A stretch of DNA of 64,000 nt. Origin: Allostella sp. ATCC 35155. Lineage in GTDB: Bacteria > Pseudomonadota > Alphaproteobacteria > ATCC43930 > Allostellaceae. The translations under genes and the position numbers were made by a program. Below are positions 54,292-62,930 of the stretch, in pieces. The stretch lies in NCBI GenBank assembly GCA_006738865.1, contig AP019701.1:1980001-2044000 (forward strand), written 5' to 3'. Numbering within the stretch: the first letter of the stretch is position 1; the number at the start of each line of letters is the position of its first letter. The notes under the pieces were generated by a model. The model was not told the origin of the DNA. It saw nothing but the letters and a program-made list of their open reading frames with translations, and did no database searches.

Positions 54292-54984
54292 ATGAGCGAG
54301 ATCGTGCTCGGGCCCGATGGCGGGCTGTTCCAGCGCCTGCGCGGGGCCTGCCTCGACGAGTGGTACGGCTACACGCGCCACGACTTCGTGGCGCAGCTCG
54401 CCGCCGGCACCCTGCCGGAGGAGTCGTTCCGCCACTACCTGATCCAGGACTACCTGTTCCTGATCCAGTTCGCCCGCGCCTACGCCCTGGCCGCCTACAA
54501 GGCGGACGATGTGGCCGACATCCGCCAGGCGGCGAAGTCGCTGTCGACCATCGTCGACGGCGAGACCAGCCTGCATGTCCGCTTCTGCGCCCGCTGGGGT
54601 ATCCCGGAGGCCGACATCCTGTCGGCGCCCGAGGCGACGGCGACCATGGCCTATACCCGCTATGTGCTGGAGCGCGGCATGGCGGGCGATCTTCTCGACC
54701 TGCTGGTGGCGCTGGCGCCCTGCGTCGTCGGCTATGCGGAGATCGCGCAGAACCTGATGGCCCACCCGGCCACCCGCGTCGACGGCAATCCCTACCGCGA
54801 GTGGCTGGAGATGTATTCCGGGACCGACTATGGCGCGGTGGCGGCCGGGGCGGCGGCGGCGCTCGACCGGCATTTCGCGCGCCGCGGCTCCGAGGGGCGG
54901 CTCGCCCAGCTGGAGACGACGTTCCGGGCCGCGACGCGGCTCGAGGGTCAGTTCTGGCAGATGGGCCTCGACCGCGCCATGTGA
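54292..54984 (+). CDS. tenA: TenA-family aminopyrimidine aminohydrolase (thiaminase II)
   Basis: A 230-aa TenA protein with [39 protein letters not shown], the active-site Cys in [15 protein letters not shown] and the final [18 protein letters not shown]. The enzyme salvages thiamin pyrimidine. Finding it between iscX and mnmA is unusual; thiamin and tRNA thiolation both use IscS sulfur (context inference). Its stop overlaps the mnmA start. Confidence 0.9.
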   Translation: MSEIVLGPDGGLFQRLRGACLDEWYGYTRHDFVAQLAAGTLPEESFRHYLIQDYLFLIQFARAYALAAYKADDVADIRQAAKSLSTIVDGETSLHVRFCARWGIPEADILSAPEATATMAYTRYVLERGMAGDLLDLLVALAPCVVGYAEIAQNLMAHPATRVDGNPYREWLEMYSGTDYGAVAAGAAAALDRHFARRGSEGRLAQLETTFRAATRLEGQFWQMGLDRAM

Positions 54985-56117
54985 TGGCGATGATCGACCT
55001 CGGCATTCCCAAGCCGCGTGCGGCGACGCGGGTCGTCGTCGCCATGTCGGGCGGCGTCGACAGTTCCGTGACCGCGGGCCTTCTCAGAGAGGCCGGCTAC
55101 GATGCGGTCGGCGTCACGCTGCAGCTCTACGACCACGGCCAGGCGGCCGCCAAGCCGGGTGCCTGCTGCGCGGGGCAGGACATCCGCGACGCCCGGCGGG
55201 TCGCCGACGGGCTTGGCATGCCGCATTACGTCCTCGATTTCGAGGAACGGTTCCGCCGGGCGGTGATCGATGATTTCGCCGATTCCTACCTCGCGGGCGA
55301 GACGCCCATTCCCTGCGTGCGCTGCAACCAGCGCGTCAAGTTCCGCGATCTGCTGGATGTCGCCCGCGACCTCGGCGCCGATGCGCTGGCGACCGGCCAC
55401 TATGTCCGCCGCAGCATCGGGCCGGAGGGGCCGGAGCTGCGGGCCGGTGCCGACCCCGCCCGCGACCAGAGCTACTTCCTCTTCGCGACGACGCCGGCGC
55501 AGCTCGATTTCCTGCGCTTTCCGCTGGGCGAGATCGACAAGGACGAGACGCGTGCGCATGCCGCACGCATGGGGCTGACCGTCGCCGCCAAGCCCGACAG
55601 CCAGGACATCTGCTTCGTGCCGACCGGCCGCTATGCCGCCGTCGTCGAACGGCTGCGGCCGGGTGCGGTCGAGCCGGGTGAGATCGTGCATGTCGACGGG
55701 ACGGTGCTCGGGCGCCATGACGGGGTCATCGGCTTCACGGTCGGCCAGCGCCGCGGCCTCGGCATCGGCGGTCGCGGCGACGCCGACGAGCCGCTCTACG
55801 TCCTCCGCCTCGATGCGGCGCAGCGTCGCGTCGTCGTCGGTCCGCGCGCGGCCCTGGCGGTCGACCGCGTGCGCATCCGCGAGACCTGCTGGCTGGCTGC
55901 GGTCGGCGAGACGCCGCTCTCCGTCGCGGTGAAGCTGCGGTCGGCCCAGGCGCCGGTCGCGGGTACCGTCCGGGTCATGGGCTCCGACACGGCCGAGATC
56001 CGGCTGGATACGCCCGCCCACGGGGTGGCGCCCGGTCAGGCGGCCGTCTGCTACGACGGCGACCGGGTGCTGGGCGGAGGGTGGATTTCCGGGGCGGAGC
56101 GGGCTTCGTTTCCTTGA
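54984..56117 (+). CDS. mnmA: tRNA-specific 2-thiouridylase MnmA
   Basis: A 377-aa enzyme that thiolates U34 of tRNAs for Lys, Glu and Gln using sulfur relayed from IscS. The PP-loop SGGVDSSV is near the N terminus, the two catalytic Cys are in [12 protein letters not shown] and [11 protein letters not shown], and the C-terminal tRNA-binding barrel starts near GRRGLG-like [12 protein letters not shown]. It ends the cysE-isc operon. Its stop codon lies inside the predicted tRNA-Met -35 box. Confidence 0.95.
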   Translation: MAMIDLGIPKPRAATRVVVAMSGGVDSSVTAGLLREAGYDAVGVTLQLYDHGQAAAKPGACCAGQDIRDARRVADGLGMPHYVLDFEERFRRAVIDDFADSYLAGETPIPCVRCNQRVKFRDLLDVARDLGADALATGHYVRRSIGPEGPELRAGADPARDQSYFLFATTPAQLDFLRFPLGEIDKDETRAHAARMGLTVAAKPDSQDICFVPTGRYAAVVERLRPGAVEPGEIVHVDGTVLGRHDGVIGFTVGQRRGLGIGGRGDADEPLYVLRLDAAQRRVVVGPRAALAVDRVRIRETCWLAAVGETPLSVAVKLRSAQAPVAGTVRVMGSDTAEIRLDTPAHGVAPGQAAVCYDGDRVLGGGWISGAERASFP

Positions 56118-56143
56118 CAGGGGGCGCTTCCAACCCCTATATC
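56114..56143 (+). promoter_or_regulatory. Predicted promoter for tRNA-Met
   Basis: A perfect TTGACA (56114-56119) and TATATC (56138-56143) are 18 nt apart. The -35 box contains the mnmA stop codon (TGA at 56115-56117). The predicted start is about 11-13 bp before the tRNA. Confidence 0.6.
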
Positions 56144-56161
56144 CCGCGTCCGTTCCGCGGC

Positions 56162-56236
56162 GGCGGAGTAGCTCAGCGGTAGAGCAGGGGAATCATAATC
56201 CCTTGGTCGGCGGTTCAAATCCGTCCTCCGCTACCA
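56162..56236 (+). tRNA. tRNA-Met (anticodon CAT, elongator-like)
   Basis: Cloverleaf: acceptor GGCGGAG pairs with CTCCGCT (one G-U), D arm AGCTCAGCGGTAGAGC, anticodon loop ATCATAA giving CAT, T arm GGCGGTTCAAATCCGTC, and an encoded ACCA end. It lacks the initiator-type mismatch at position 1-72 and the GGG run in the anticodon stem, so it is an elongator Met. A tRNA-Ile(CAT) cannot be fully excluded by eye. Confidence 0.93.
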
Positions 56237-56254
56237 CCGCGAAATCAATGACTT

Positions 56255-56287
56255 AGGGGCGCCTCGGCCAGCTGGCCTGGCGCCCCT
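56255..56287 (+). terminator. Hairpin terminator after tRNA-Met
   Basis: AGGGGCGCC and GGCGCCCCT form a 9-bp stem around a loop that itself contains the palindrome GGCCAGCTGGCC, followed by TCG. It is probably the end of the tRNA transcript; there is no long T tract. Confidence 0.55.
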
Positions 56288-56526
56288 TCGTGTTCCGGCA
56301 TGGCGCGTCGCGACCATCCTCGACGCACGGCGCCGCGCCTGCCTGGCCCGCTCGTTCAAGGTCCGGTTATCCGGCCGCCCTCGCCATCGCAGCGAACTCG
56401 CGCCAAAACTATTGCAGGGAATCCGCAGGCGCGCTCTAGTTGCCGCGTGCAGCACCCTGAAAATGGGCGACAGCCTCTGGCTGTGGCGGGCGGCCGATAC
56501 GGGTTTCGACAACGGGGAGGCATGCG

Positions 56527-56733
56527 ATGACGAACGACCACGCGGACCGGGAAGCCGCGCCACCCGGCGATCCGTCGACGCTGCCGGGCTTGGGTAGCGT
56601 TCGCGATCTGCTGACCGGCCCCGGGCTCGTCGGCTTCCAGATGGAGGAGCAACGACCGCTCCATTCGAGCAGTGCGAAGGTCGGCAAGCCGTCGGACGAT
56701 CCGCCTCCGCCGCCTCCACCGCCTCCGCCCTGA
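56527..56733 (+). CDS. Small proline-tailed hypothetical protein
   Basis: A 68-aa open frame with a good GGGGAGG site 6 bp before the ATG. It has an acidic, hydrophilic start (MTNDHADREAAPPGD), a short LVGFQMEEQRPLHSSSAKVG segment and a run of ten prolines at the C terminus. No family is recognised. Translation of ten prolines in a row would need EF-P. It may be a real short protein or a random frame; a tandem 15-bp repeat follows just after its stop. Confidence 0.4.
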   Translation: MTNDHADREAAPPGDPSTLPGLGSVRDLLTGPGLVGFQMEEQRPLHSSSAKVGKPSDDPPPPPPPPPP

Positions 56734-56734
56734 C

Positions 56735-56779
56735 GCGTCCGAACTTGGCGCGTCCGAACTTGGCGCGTCCGAACTTGGC
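56735..56779 (+). repeat. Tandem repeat, 3 x 15 bp
   Basis: Three perfect copies of GCGTCCGAACTTGGC in a row, directly after the small proline-tailed gene. They hold no gene and precede the convergent end of the AI-2E permease gene. Confidence 0.9.
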
Positions 56780-56827
56780 GCGGCGGGCGCCGGGTTGGCT
56801 TCGGTCCGGCGGGTATTCCGGCTCCCG

Positions 56828-57829
56828 TCATGCCCTTGCTTCATGCTCCAGGAAATCCCGGACATAGGCGAGGCGCAGGATGGTGATCATGGCGGCGGCG
56901 ATCGGCGTCGCGAGCATCAGGCCGAGCAGCCCGAACAGCACGCCGAAGAATAGTTGCGCCGTGATGATGATGGCTGGCGAGAGATTGACCTTCTCCTGCT
57001 GCACCAGCGGCGTGATGATGTAACTCTCGAGCGCCTGCACGCCGACATAGACTCCGAGCACGAGCAGCATCGCCGTCTGGCCCTGCGGCACCGCCAGCAG
57101 CAGGGCGGGCGTGATCGCGATGACCGGCCCGATATTGGGGATGAAGGCGAGCAGCCCCGCGATGAGGCCGAGCACGAAGGCCAGCGGGATGCCCGCCAGC
57201 CACAGGGCCAGGGCCGTCAGCCCTCCGACCACGGACATCGAGATCAGCTGGGCGGTGAGCCAGTTGCGCAGGGTCGCCGCGGTGGCGTGCAGGATCTCGT
57301 CCGCCCGTGCGCGGAGGGAAGGCGCCAGCAGGCGCGTCAGGCCGCGCCGGTAGGCCGCCGGGTCGATCGCCGCATAGAGCCCGATGAAGAATATGATGAT
57401 GCCGGTGCCGAGCGCTCCGAAGGTCGTGGAGAGCGCCGATGCGGCGGTGCTTCCGGCGCCGGACATCGCCAGCGAGGAGGGAGCGAGCCGGTCCAGCAGC
57501 TTCTGCCCCCAGGAATAGTCCGCGATGCGGTCGCGCAATGCGTTGAACGCCTCGGGAAGCCGCCGTGCGAGCTCGTTGGCCTGCTCGGCGACGGCGGGCG
57601 CCGCAGCGGTCGCGAACCCCGCGAGCGCGGCGACGATGGCGATGAGGAACAGGGCGATGCCCCAACCCTCGCCGATACCGAGCTTGGCGGAAATCCAGCT
57701 GCCGCCGCCATGGATGAAGACCGCCAGCAGCACACCTGCGATGACGATGAGCAGAACATCGGGTGCCAGCACCAGCACCGCCGCCAGAGCCGCGGACAGT
57801 GCCAGCAGCGAGATCGCACGTTTCGTCAT
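56828..57829 (-). CDS. AI-2E family transporter
   Basis: A 333-aa inner-membrane protein with about eight helices. The family landmarks are PNIGPVIAITPALLLAVPQG, VQALESYIITPLVQQEKVNL (the EsyIitPlv motif) and GLLGLMLATPIAAAMI. Members have been linked to export of autoinducer-2 or other solutes. It has no operon partner; the ATG at 57829 follows an RBS-like GAAGAGGGGGCC. Confidence 0.88.
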   Translation of the reverse strand: MTKRAISLLALSAALAAVLVLAPDVLLIVIAGVLLAVFIHGGGSWISAKLGIGEGWGIALFLIAIVAALAGFATAAAPAVAEQANELARRLPEAFNALRDRIADYSWGQKLLDRLAPSSLAMSGAGSTAASALSTTFGALGTGIIIFFIGLYAAIDPAAYRRGLTRLLAPSLRARADEILHATAATLRNWLTAQLISMSVVGGLTALALWLAGIPLAFVLGLIAGLLAFIPNIGPVIAITPALLLAVPQGQTAMLLVLGVYVGVQALESYIITPLVQQEKVNLSPAIIITAQLFFGVLFGLLGLMLATPIAAAMITILRLAYVRDFLEHEARA

Positions 57830-58018
57830 GGGCCCCCTCTTCAGGGGGAAACGCCCGTCCGCGCGCGGGGTTTCATCCGACAGCCGAAACCATCGCCGTG
57901 CGAGCGTGGATCGCTTCGCCGTTCGCCGCCGCTGCCGGCGGGGAACGGACGGCGGGATGCCGTTGTGGAATGCCCGCGGTTATGGCCAATTGCCGACGGC
58001 ATTGCAGGGGGAGCGTCG

Positions 58019-58396
58019 ATGCACGGGGTTTCGCGGTGGTTCCTGGCCGCGTCTGTCATATTTGCGCTGGTCGGGATGACGCTGGGGCTGCGCATGGGCC
58101 TCAGCCAATCTCACGACCAGATTCCGACCCACGCCCACATCATGCTGGTCGGCTGGGTGAACTTCGCCCTGATGGGGTTCTTCTACCATCTGTTTCCCGC
58201 CGCCGCGGGTTCGCGGTTGGCCTATGGGCACTTCCTCATCCAGACGCTCGGGGCGGTCGTCATGTCCCTGTCGCTCTGGATGATCTATTCGGGGCATCCC
58301 GCATTCGGCCCGGGGGCGGGCATCGGCGCGTCGGCGGTGCTGATCGGGATGGCAATATTCGCCTGGGTGGTGCTGCGGCTGGCCTGGAAGCGATAG
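58019..58396 (+). CDS. Small membrane protein resembling a cbb3 oxidase subunit I fragment
   Basis: A 125-aa protein with four hydrophobic segments. The IPTHAHIMLVGWVNFALMGF stretch resembles the H-x-H ligand region of heme-copper oxidase subunit I. It also has FYHLFPAAAG and VVMSLSLWMIY. The protein is far too short for an oxidase; similar small stand-alone proteins exist with unknown role, perhaps heme or copper sensing. It is preceded by AGGGGGAG. It is the only gene between the AI-2E permease and the large GGDEF-EAL gene. Confidence 0.65.
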   Translation: MHGVSRWFLAASVIFALVGMTLGLRMGLSQSHDQIPTHAHIMLVGWVNFALMGFFYHLFPAAAGSRLAYGHFLIQTLGAVVMSLSLWMIYSGHPAFGPGAGIGASAVLIGMAIFAWVVLRLAWKR

Positions 58397-58409
58397 GCCC
58401 GCGCCCTGC

Positions 58410-61400
58410 CTAATGCAGGCGGCGGCCGGAGCCGGGGAAGAGCGTCTCGAACGGCACGGGCGTGCCGAGATAGTAGCCCTGGGCCATGTCGACGCCGATG
58501 GCGCGGACGGCGGCCAGCGTCGCCTCGTCCTCGACGCACTCGGCGACGGTGGTGATGCCGAGCGCGTGGCCGACATCGTTGATCGATTCGACGATGCGGC
58601 GATCGACCGGATTGTCTTCGATGTGGCGGACGAAGCCGCCGTCGATCTTGAGTTGATCGACCTCGAACTGCTTGAGGTAGGAGAACGAGGAGAGCCCGCT
58701 GCCGAAATCGTCGAGGACGACCCGGGCGCCCGCCGCGCGAACGGCGGTCACGAACTGGGAAGCGATGGCGAAGTTGTTGATGATCGCCGTCTCGGTGATC
58801 TCGAAATGGAGCCGTTCGGCGGCGATCCCGGACTCGCGCAGCTCGTCCAGGACGAACGGCCAGAGCAGCGGGTCGCTCAGGGAATTGGCCGATAGGTTGA
58901 TGGCCAGCGAGATGTCGGGGTGGTCGCGCATGCCGTGGCGATGATCGCGAAGGACGGCGGAGATGACCCAGCGGTCGATCGACCCCATCAGATCGTAGCG
59001 CTCGGCGGCCGGAATGAAGGCGGCCGGATTTGTCAGCTCGCCGTTCTCGTCCATCAGCCGCAGCAGGATCTCATAGTGCCGGCGCCGGTCGGCCGGCGTG
59101 CGCAGGTCGCGGATCTCCTGGGCGTAGAGCCGGAACCGGTTGGCCTCGATCGCCGCGCGGATGCCCGATGCGACCTGGATGTCGCGATGGTAGCGCTCGG
59201 CGTCGCCATCGCCGGCGACATAGACCGACAGACGGTTGCGCCCGCCCGCCTTGGCGGCATAGCAGGCGACGTCGGCCTCCTTGAGGAGTTCCTCGTAGGA
59301 GCGCGAGCGGTCGCTGATCTCGGTCATGCCGACGCTGGCGCCGACGTCGTAGAGGCGGTTCTCCCACGGGAAGCGGACGGTCTTGACCGCCTCGATGACG
59401 CGCTCGGCGATCGTCCGCGCCTCGTCGATGCCGCAGTCGCGCAGCAGGATGCCGAACTCGTCGCCGCCCAGCCGCGCTGTCATGTCGCCCGGGCGGACCA
59501 TCGCCTTGATCGTCCGCGCGACGAGCCGCAGCAGCCCGTCGCCGGCGGCGTGCCCGGCACTGTCGTTGACGACCTTGAAGCGGTCGAGGTCGAGGAAGCA
59601 CAAGGTCGAGCGCTGATCGCCCGACACCGTGCGCCGCGCCTCCTGCAGGGCGAGTTCGAACGCCGACCGGTTCGGCAGGCCGGTCAGCGCGTCGTGCAGC
59701 GCCGAATGCGTCAGCTGCTTCTGCAGCTCGTGCGCCCGGGTGATGTCTTGGAACACCAGCACCGCCCCGATGATCTCGCCCGATGCGGTGCGCACCGGTG
59801 CGGCGGAATCCTGCACGTTCATGCGGTCGCCACCGCGGCTGATCAGCACCGCGCCGTCCTGCAGATAGAACGGGCGCATATGGCGCAGGCATTCCTCGAC
59901 GGGGCTGGCGATCGTCTCGCCCGTATGCTCGTCGACGATCCGGAACACGACGTCCAGGGGCTGGCGGTCGGCCTCGCTCATCGCCCAGCCGGTCAGCTGT
60001 TCGGCGATCGGGTTCATGAAGGTGACCCGCATCTCGGCGTCGGTGCAGATCACGGCGTCGCCGATCGAGTAGAGCGTGATGCGCAGGCGCTCCTTCTCTT
60101 CGAACAGGGTGTCGGTCAGGCGGCGCTCCTCGGTCATGTCCCACTGGGTGCCGATGACCCGCAGCGCGCCCGCGGTCCGGTCCGCGGCGCCCCGGTCCGG
60201 GGCCGTGCGGCCGAGGAGGCCGAGGTGGCGGACGCTGCCGTCCGGGCGGAGGATGCGGAACTCGGTCTCGAACGGCTCGTCGCGGGCCAGCGCCTGATCG
60301 AACTCGCGTCGCACCCGGGGCAGGTCGTCGGGGTGCAGCAGGCGCTCCCAGTCCGCGCGGGTCGCGCCGAAACCCGCGGCCGTGCTGCCGTAGATCTCGT
60401 GCATGCGCCCGTCCCAGGAGAGCTGGCCGCTGGCGGCCTCCATCTCCCAGATGCCGATGCCGGCGGCCTCTACGGCCAGCTGCGTGCGCTCGGCCAGCGT
60501 CTGGAAGGCCGTCTCGCCCTGCTTGCGCGCCGTGATGTCGGTGCAGGTGCCGATCATGCGCAGCGCCCGGCCGTCGCTGGCGCGTTCGATGACGCGGCCG
60601 AGATCGTGCACCCAGATCCAGTGACCGTCGCGGTGCCGCATCCGGAACTCGGCCTCGCGGAACGCCGTCTCGCCCGCGATGCAGCGCCGGTCGAGATCGA
60701 GGACGCGTGCCCGGTCCTCGGGATGCACGAGCGCCTCCCAGAAGGCGGGCTCGCCGCCGACGGCGTCCTCGCCGTAGCCCATCAGCGACCGCCAGGTCGG
60801 CGAATAGTATGTGCTGCCGGCGACCAGATCCCGGTCCCAGACGCCCTGGCCGGCGCTTTCCAGCGCGAACTGCCAGCGGCTCTCGCTGCGGCGGAGCCGC
60901 TCCTCGCTGCGGCGGCGCTCGTCGATGTCCTCGATCTGGACGATGAAGTGGCGCGGCTCGCCGGTCATCTCGTCCTGCACGAGCGAGAGCGCCAGCAGCG
61001 TCCAGACTTCCGCACCGTCGCTGCGCCGGCAGCGGATCTCGAGGCGGTCGTCGAAGCGGCGGCCCTCGATCAGGGCGGGCAGCCGTGCGATGACCTGTTC
61101 GACATCCTCGGGATGGACGAACTCCCGCACGGACCGGCCGGCGAATGCGTCGGCCCTCTGGCCAAGCATCCGCGCGGCCGCCCGGTTCATCCGCAGGATC
61201 CGCCCGCCCGGGTCGATCAGCGCCATGCCGACGGCGGACTCTTCCATCGCGTGCCGGAAATGGCTCTCGCTGGCCAGCAGGCTGTCGCGCAGGACGGCGA
61301 CCACGAAAGCGGGAAGGGTCGTCAGCGCCGCGGCGATGTGAGCATCGAGCGCGATCGTCGCGCCGTCGCCGAGCGGCGTTCGCCACCGCAAGAGGGCGAT

Positions 61401-62189
61401 GACGGCGGCCACCGTCACTGCCACGAGGAGGCCCGTGCGGAACGCGTCGAGCCGGATCGCGGCGAGAATCAGGGGCAGTGCCACGACGATGAACGGATAG
61501 GAGGCATATTCCAGCGCGAGAGCGGCGGCGGCCAGCACCAGGACGGCATAGAGCGCGAACTCCCATCGCTGGGGGCCGCGGAAGGTGCGCTCCAGCGCGG
61601 CGCGGCTGACGGTCAGCGCGGGCGGCAGGAGCAGCGCGGCGCCGGTCGCCGAACCGACCCACCAGGCGACGAGGACGGACTGGAAGTCGGCCTCGGTCGC
61701 AGCCGCGAGCACCCCCGCTCCGAGCGGTGCGGCGAGGCCGGGCGCGACCAGCCCGGCGCTGAGCAGCACACCCAGGACGCGCCGGATGTCGGACGCCTCG
61801 CCGGCGGCGATCCGGCTGGCGAGCGCGAGCGCCAGCCAGATCTCGAAGCCGTTGGCAAGCGCCAGGCCGGCCGCGGCGGCCGGGGTGGTGCCGGTGAGAA
61901 GGTTGGCGGCCGCGCAGGCGATGACGGCAACCGCGATGCCCGCTGGGCGTCGGGCGCCTAACCAATGGAATAGGGTGCCCACCGCAAGCGCGTTCGGCAG
62001 CCAGATCGCCGCCACGTTGCCGGGCAAGCGGGCAAACAGGATGCAGCCTGCGGCCAGCATGAGATAGGCGGCGCCGAGCGCGGCTGCGGCCATCCACGCC
62101 GTCTCGGGCCGGGCTGAGGCTGGTCGCGCTATAGCGTGCGCTTTGCCGGAGCGGCCTGGCGGTTCCAATGTGGAGGGTGCGGGGTACAA
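58410..62189 (-). CDS. MASE1-PAS-GGDEF-EAL c-di-GMP turnover protein
   Basis: A 1259-aa membrane signalling protein. The N-terminal MASE1 domain has about eight helices (residues 30-300). Four PAS/PAC domains (about 310-800) are followed by GGDEF with an intact LGGDEFG (near 907) and EAL. The EAL signature reads EILL in place of EALL; DDFGSGLSSFSYL (near 1159), FEITETAI and NLSANSLSD are intact. So the cyclase site looks active, and phosphodiesterase activity is likely but less certain. The start at 62189 is plausible because hydrophobic MASE1 begins about 30 residues later. Confidence 0.92.
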   Translation of the reverse strand: MYPAPSTLEPPGRSGKAHAIARPASARPETAWMAAAALGAAYLMLAAGCILFARLPGNVAAIWLPNALAVGTLFHWLGARRPAGIAVAVIACAAANLLTGTTPAAAAGLALANGFEIWLALALASRIAAGEASDIRRVLGVLLSAGLVAPGLAAPLGAGVLAAATEADFQSVLVAWWVGSATGAALLLPPALTVSRAALERTFRGPQRWEFALYAVLVLAAAALALEYASYPFIVVALPLILAAIRLDAFRTGLLVAVTVAAVIALLRWRTPLGDGATIALDAHIAAALTTLPAFVVAVLRDSLLASESHFRHAMEESAVGMALIDPGGRILRMNRAAARMLGQRADAFAGRSVREFVHPEDVEQVIARLPALIEGRRFDDRLEIRCRRSDGAEVWTLLALSLVQDEMTGEPRHFIVQIEDIDERRRSEERLRRSESRWQFALESAGQGVWDRDLVAGSTYYSPTWRSLMGYGEDAVGGEPAFWEALVHPEDRARVLDLDRRCIAGETAFREAEFRMRHRDGHWIWVHDLGRVIERASDGRALRMIGTCTDITARKQGETAFQTLAERTQLAVEAAGIGIWEMEAASGQLSWDGRMHEIYGSTAAGFGATRADWERLLHPDDLPRVRREFDQALARDEPFETEFRILRPDGSVRHLGLLGRTAPDRGAADRTAGALRVIGTQWDMTEERRLTDTLFEEKERLRITLYSIGDAVICTDAEMRVTFMNPIAEQLTGWAMSEADRQPLDVVFRIVDEHTGETIASPVEECLRHMRPFYLQDGAVLISRGGDRMNVQDSAAPVRTASGEIIGAVLVFQDITRAHELQKQLTHSALHDALTGLPNRSAFELALQEARRTVSGDQRSTLCFLDLDRFKVVNDSAGHAAGDGLLRLVARTIKAMVRPGDMTARLGGDEFGILLRDCGIDEARTIAERVIEAVKTVRFPWENRLYDVGASVGMTEISDRSRSYEELLKEADVACYAAKAGGRNRLSVYVAGDGDAERYHRDIQVASGIRAAIEANRFRLYAQEIRDLRTPADRRRHYEILLRLMDENGELTNPAAFIPAAERYDLMGSIDRWVISAVLRDHRHGMRDHPDISLAINLSANSLSDPLLWPFVLDELRESGIAAERLHFEITETAIINNFAIASQFVTAVRAAGARVVLDDFGSGLSSFSYLKQFEVDQLKIDGGFVRHIEDNPVDRRIVESINDVGHALGITTVAECVEDEATLAAVRAIGVDMAQGYYLGTPVPFETLFPGSGRRLH

Positions 62190-62281
62190 CGGGGCCCTGG
62201 CGCCTCGGCGCGGTCGTTGCTGGTGGCGCGAATAAGACTACAGGAACCAGCGCCGTCCGCCCACCGTGCCGGCGCCATGCC

Positions 62282-62905
62282 TCATCCGGCCCACGCCTCG
62301 CGGAGCGCTCGCGCCTTGGCCGCGACGGCAGCCGGCGAGTCGCCCGGCCGGTAGATGGACGATCCGAGACCAAAGCCGGCCGCGCCGGCCCGGTGGTAGT
62401 CGGCCATGTTGCCGGCGTCGATGCCACCCACCGGCAGCAGCCGGGTGCCGCGCGGCAGCACGGCCATCAGCGCCTTGACCGCAGCGGGAGGCAGCGCCTC
62501 GGCGGGGAACAGCTTGACGGCCGTGGCGCCCGCCCAGAGTGCCGCGAATGCCTCCGTCGGGGTGAAGGCGCCGGGCACCGCTGCCATCCGCCGGCGCACG
62601 GCGGCGGCGATCACCGCCGGATCGCAATGCGGGCTGACGATGAGGGAGCCGCCGGCCGCGTGGACGGCGGCGACTTCCTGCGCTCGCGTCACGGTCCCGG
62701 CGCCGATCACCGCCCTGTCCCCGAATGCCGTGGCCAGCCGCGCGATCGAGTTGCAGGGGTCGGGCGAATTCAGCGGCACCTCGATGATCGAGAAGTCCGC
62801 ATCGACGAGCGCGGCACCGACGGCGACGGCTTCCTCCGGACGGATGCCGCGCAGGATGGCGACGAGCGGGCAGCGCGCAAAGGCGGCTTCGAAGTCGAGC
62901 GGCAT
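62282..62905 (-). CDS. dgoA: 2-dehydro-3-deoxy-6-phosphogalactonate aldolase
   Basis: A 207-aa KDPG-type class I aldolase: LVAILRGIRPEEAVAVGAAL with the conserved Arg-Gly, the IEVPLNSPDP segment, VIGAGTVTRAQEV, the Schiff-base Lys in ATAVKLFPAEAL and PVGGIDAGNM. It splits KDPGal to pyruvate and glyceraldehyde 3-phosphate. It lies 25 bp after the kinase on the minus strand, the usual pair. Confidence 0.92.
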   Translation of the reverse strand: MPLDFEAAFARCPLVAILRGIRPEEAVAVGAALVDADFSIIEVPLNSPDPCNSIARLATAFGDRAVIGAGTVTRAQEVAAVHAAGGSLIVSPHCDPAVIAAAVRRRMAAVPGAFTPTEAFAALWAGATAVKLFPAEALPPAAVKALMAVLPRGTRLLPVGGIDAGNMADYHRAGAAGFGLGSSIYRPGDSPAAVAAKARALREAWAG

Positions 62906-62930
62906 CCGGGGTTCCTGCGTTCGAAATGTT

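Noticed and set aside
58920-61961. About 1,000-codon plus-strand frame opposite the GGDEF-EAL gene
   Set aside because: It is a composition shadow; GGDEF, EAL and MASE1 features are all on the minus strand.
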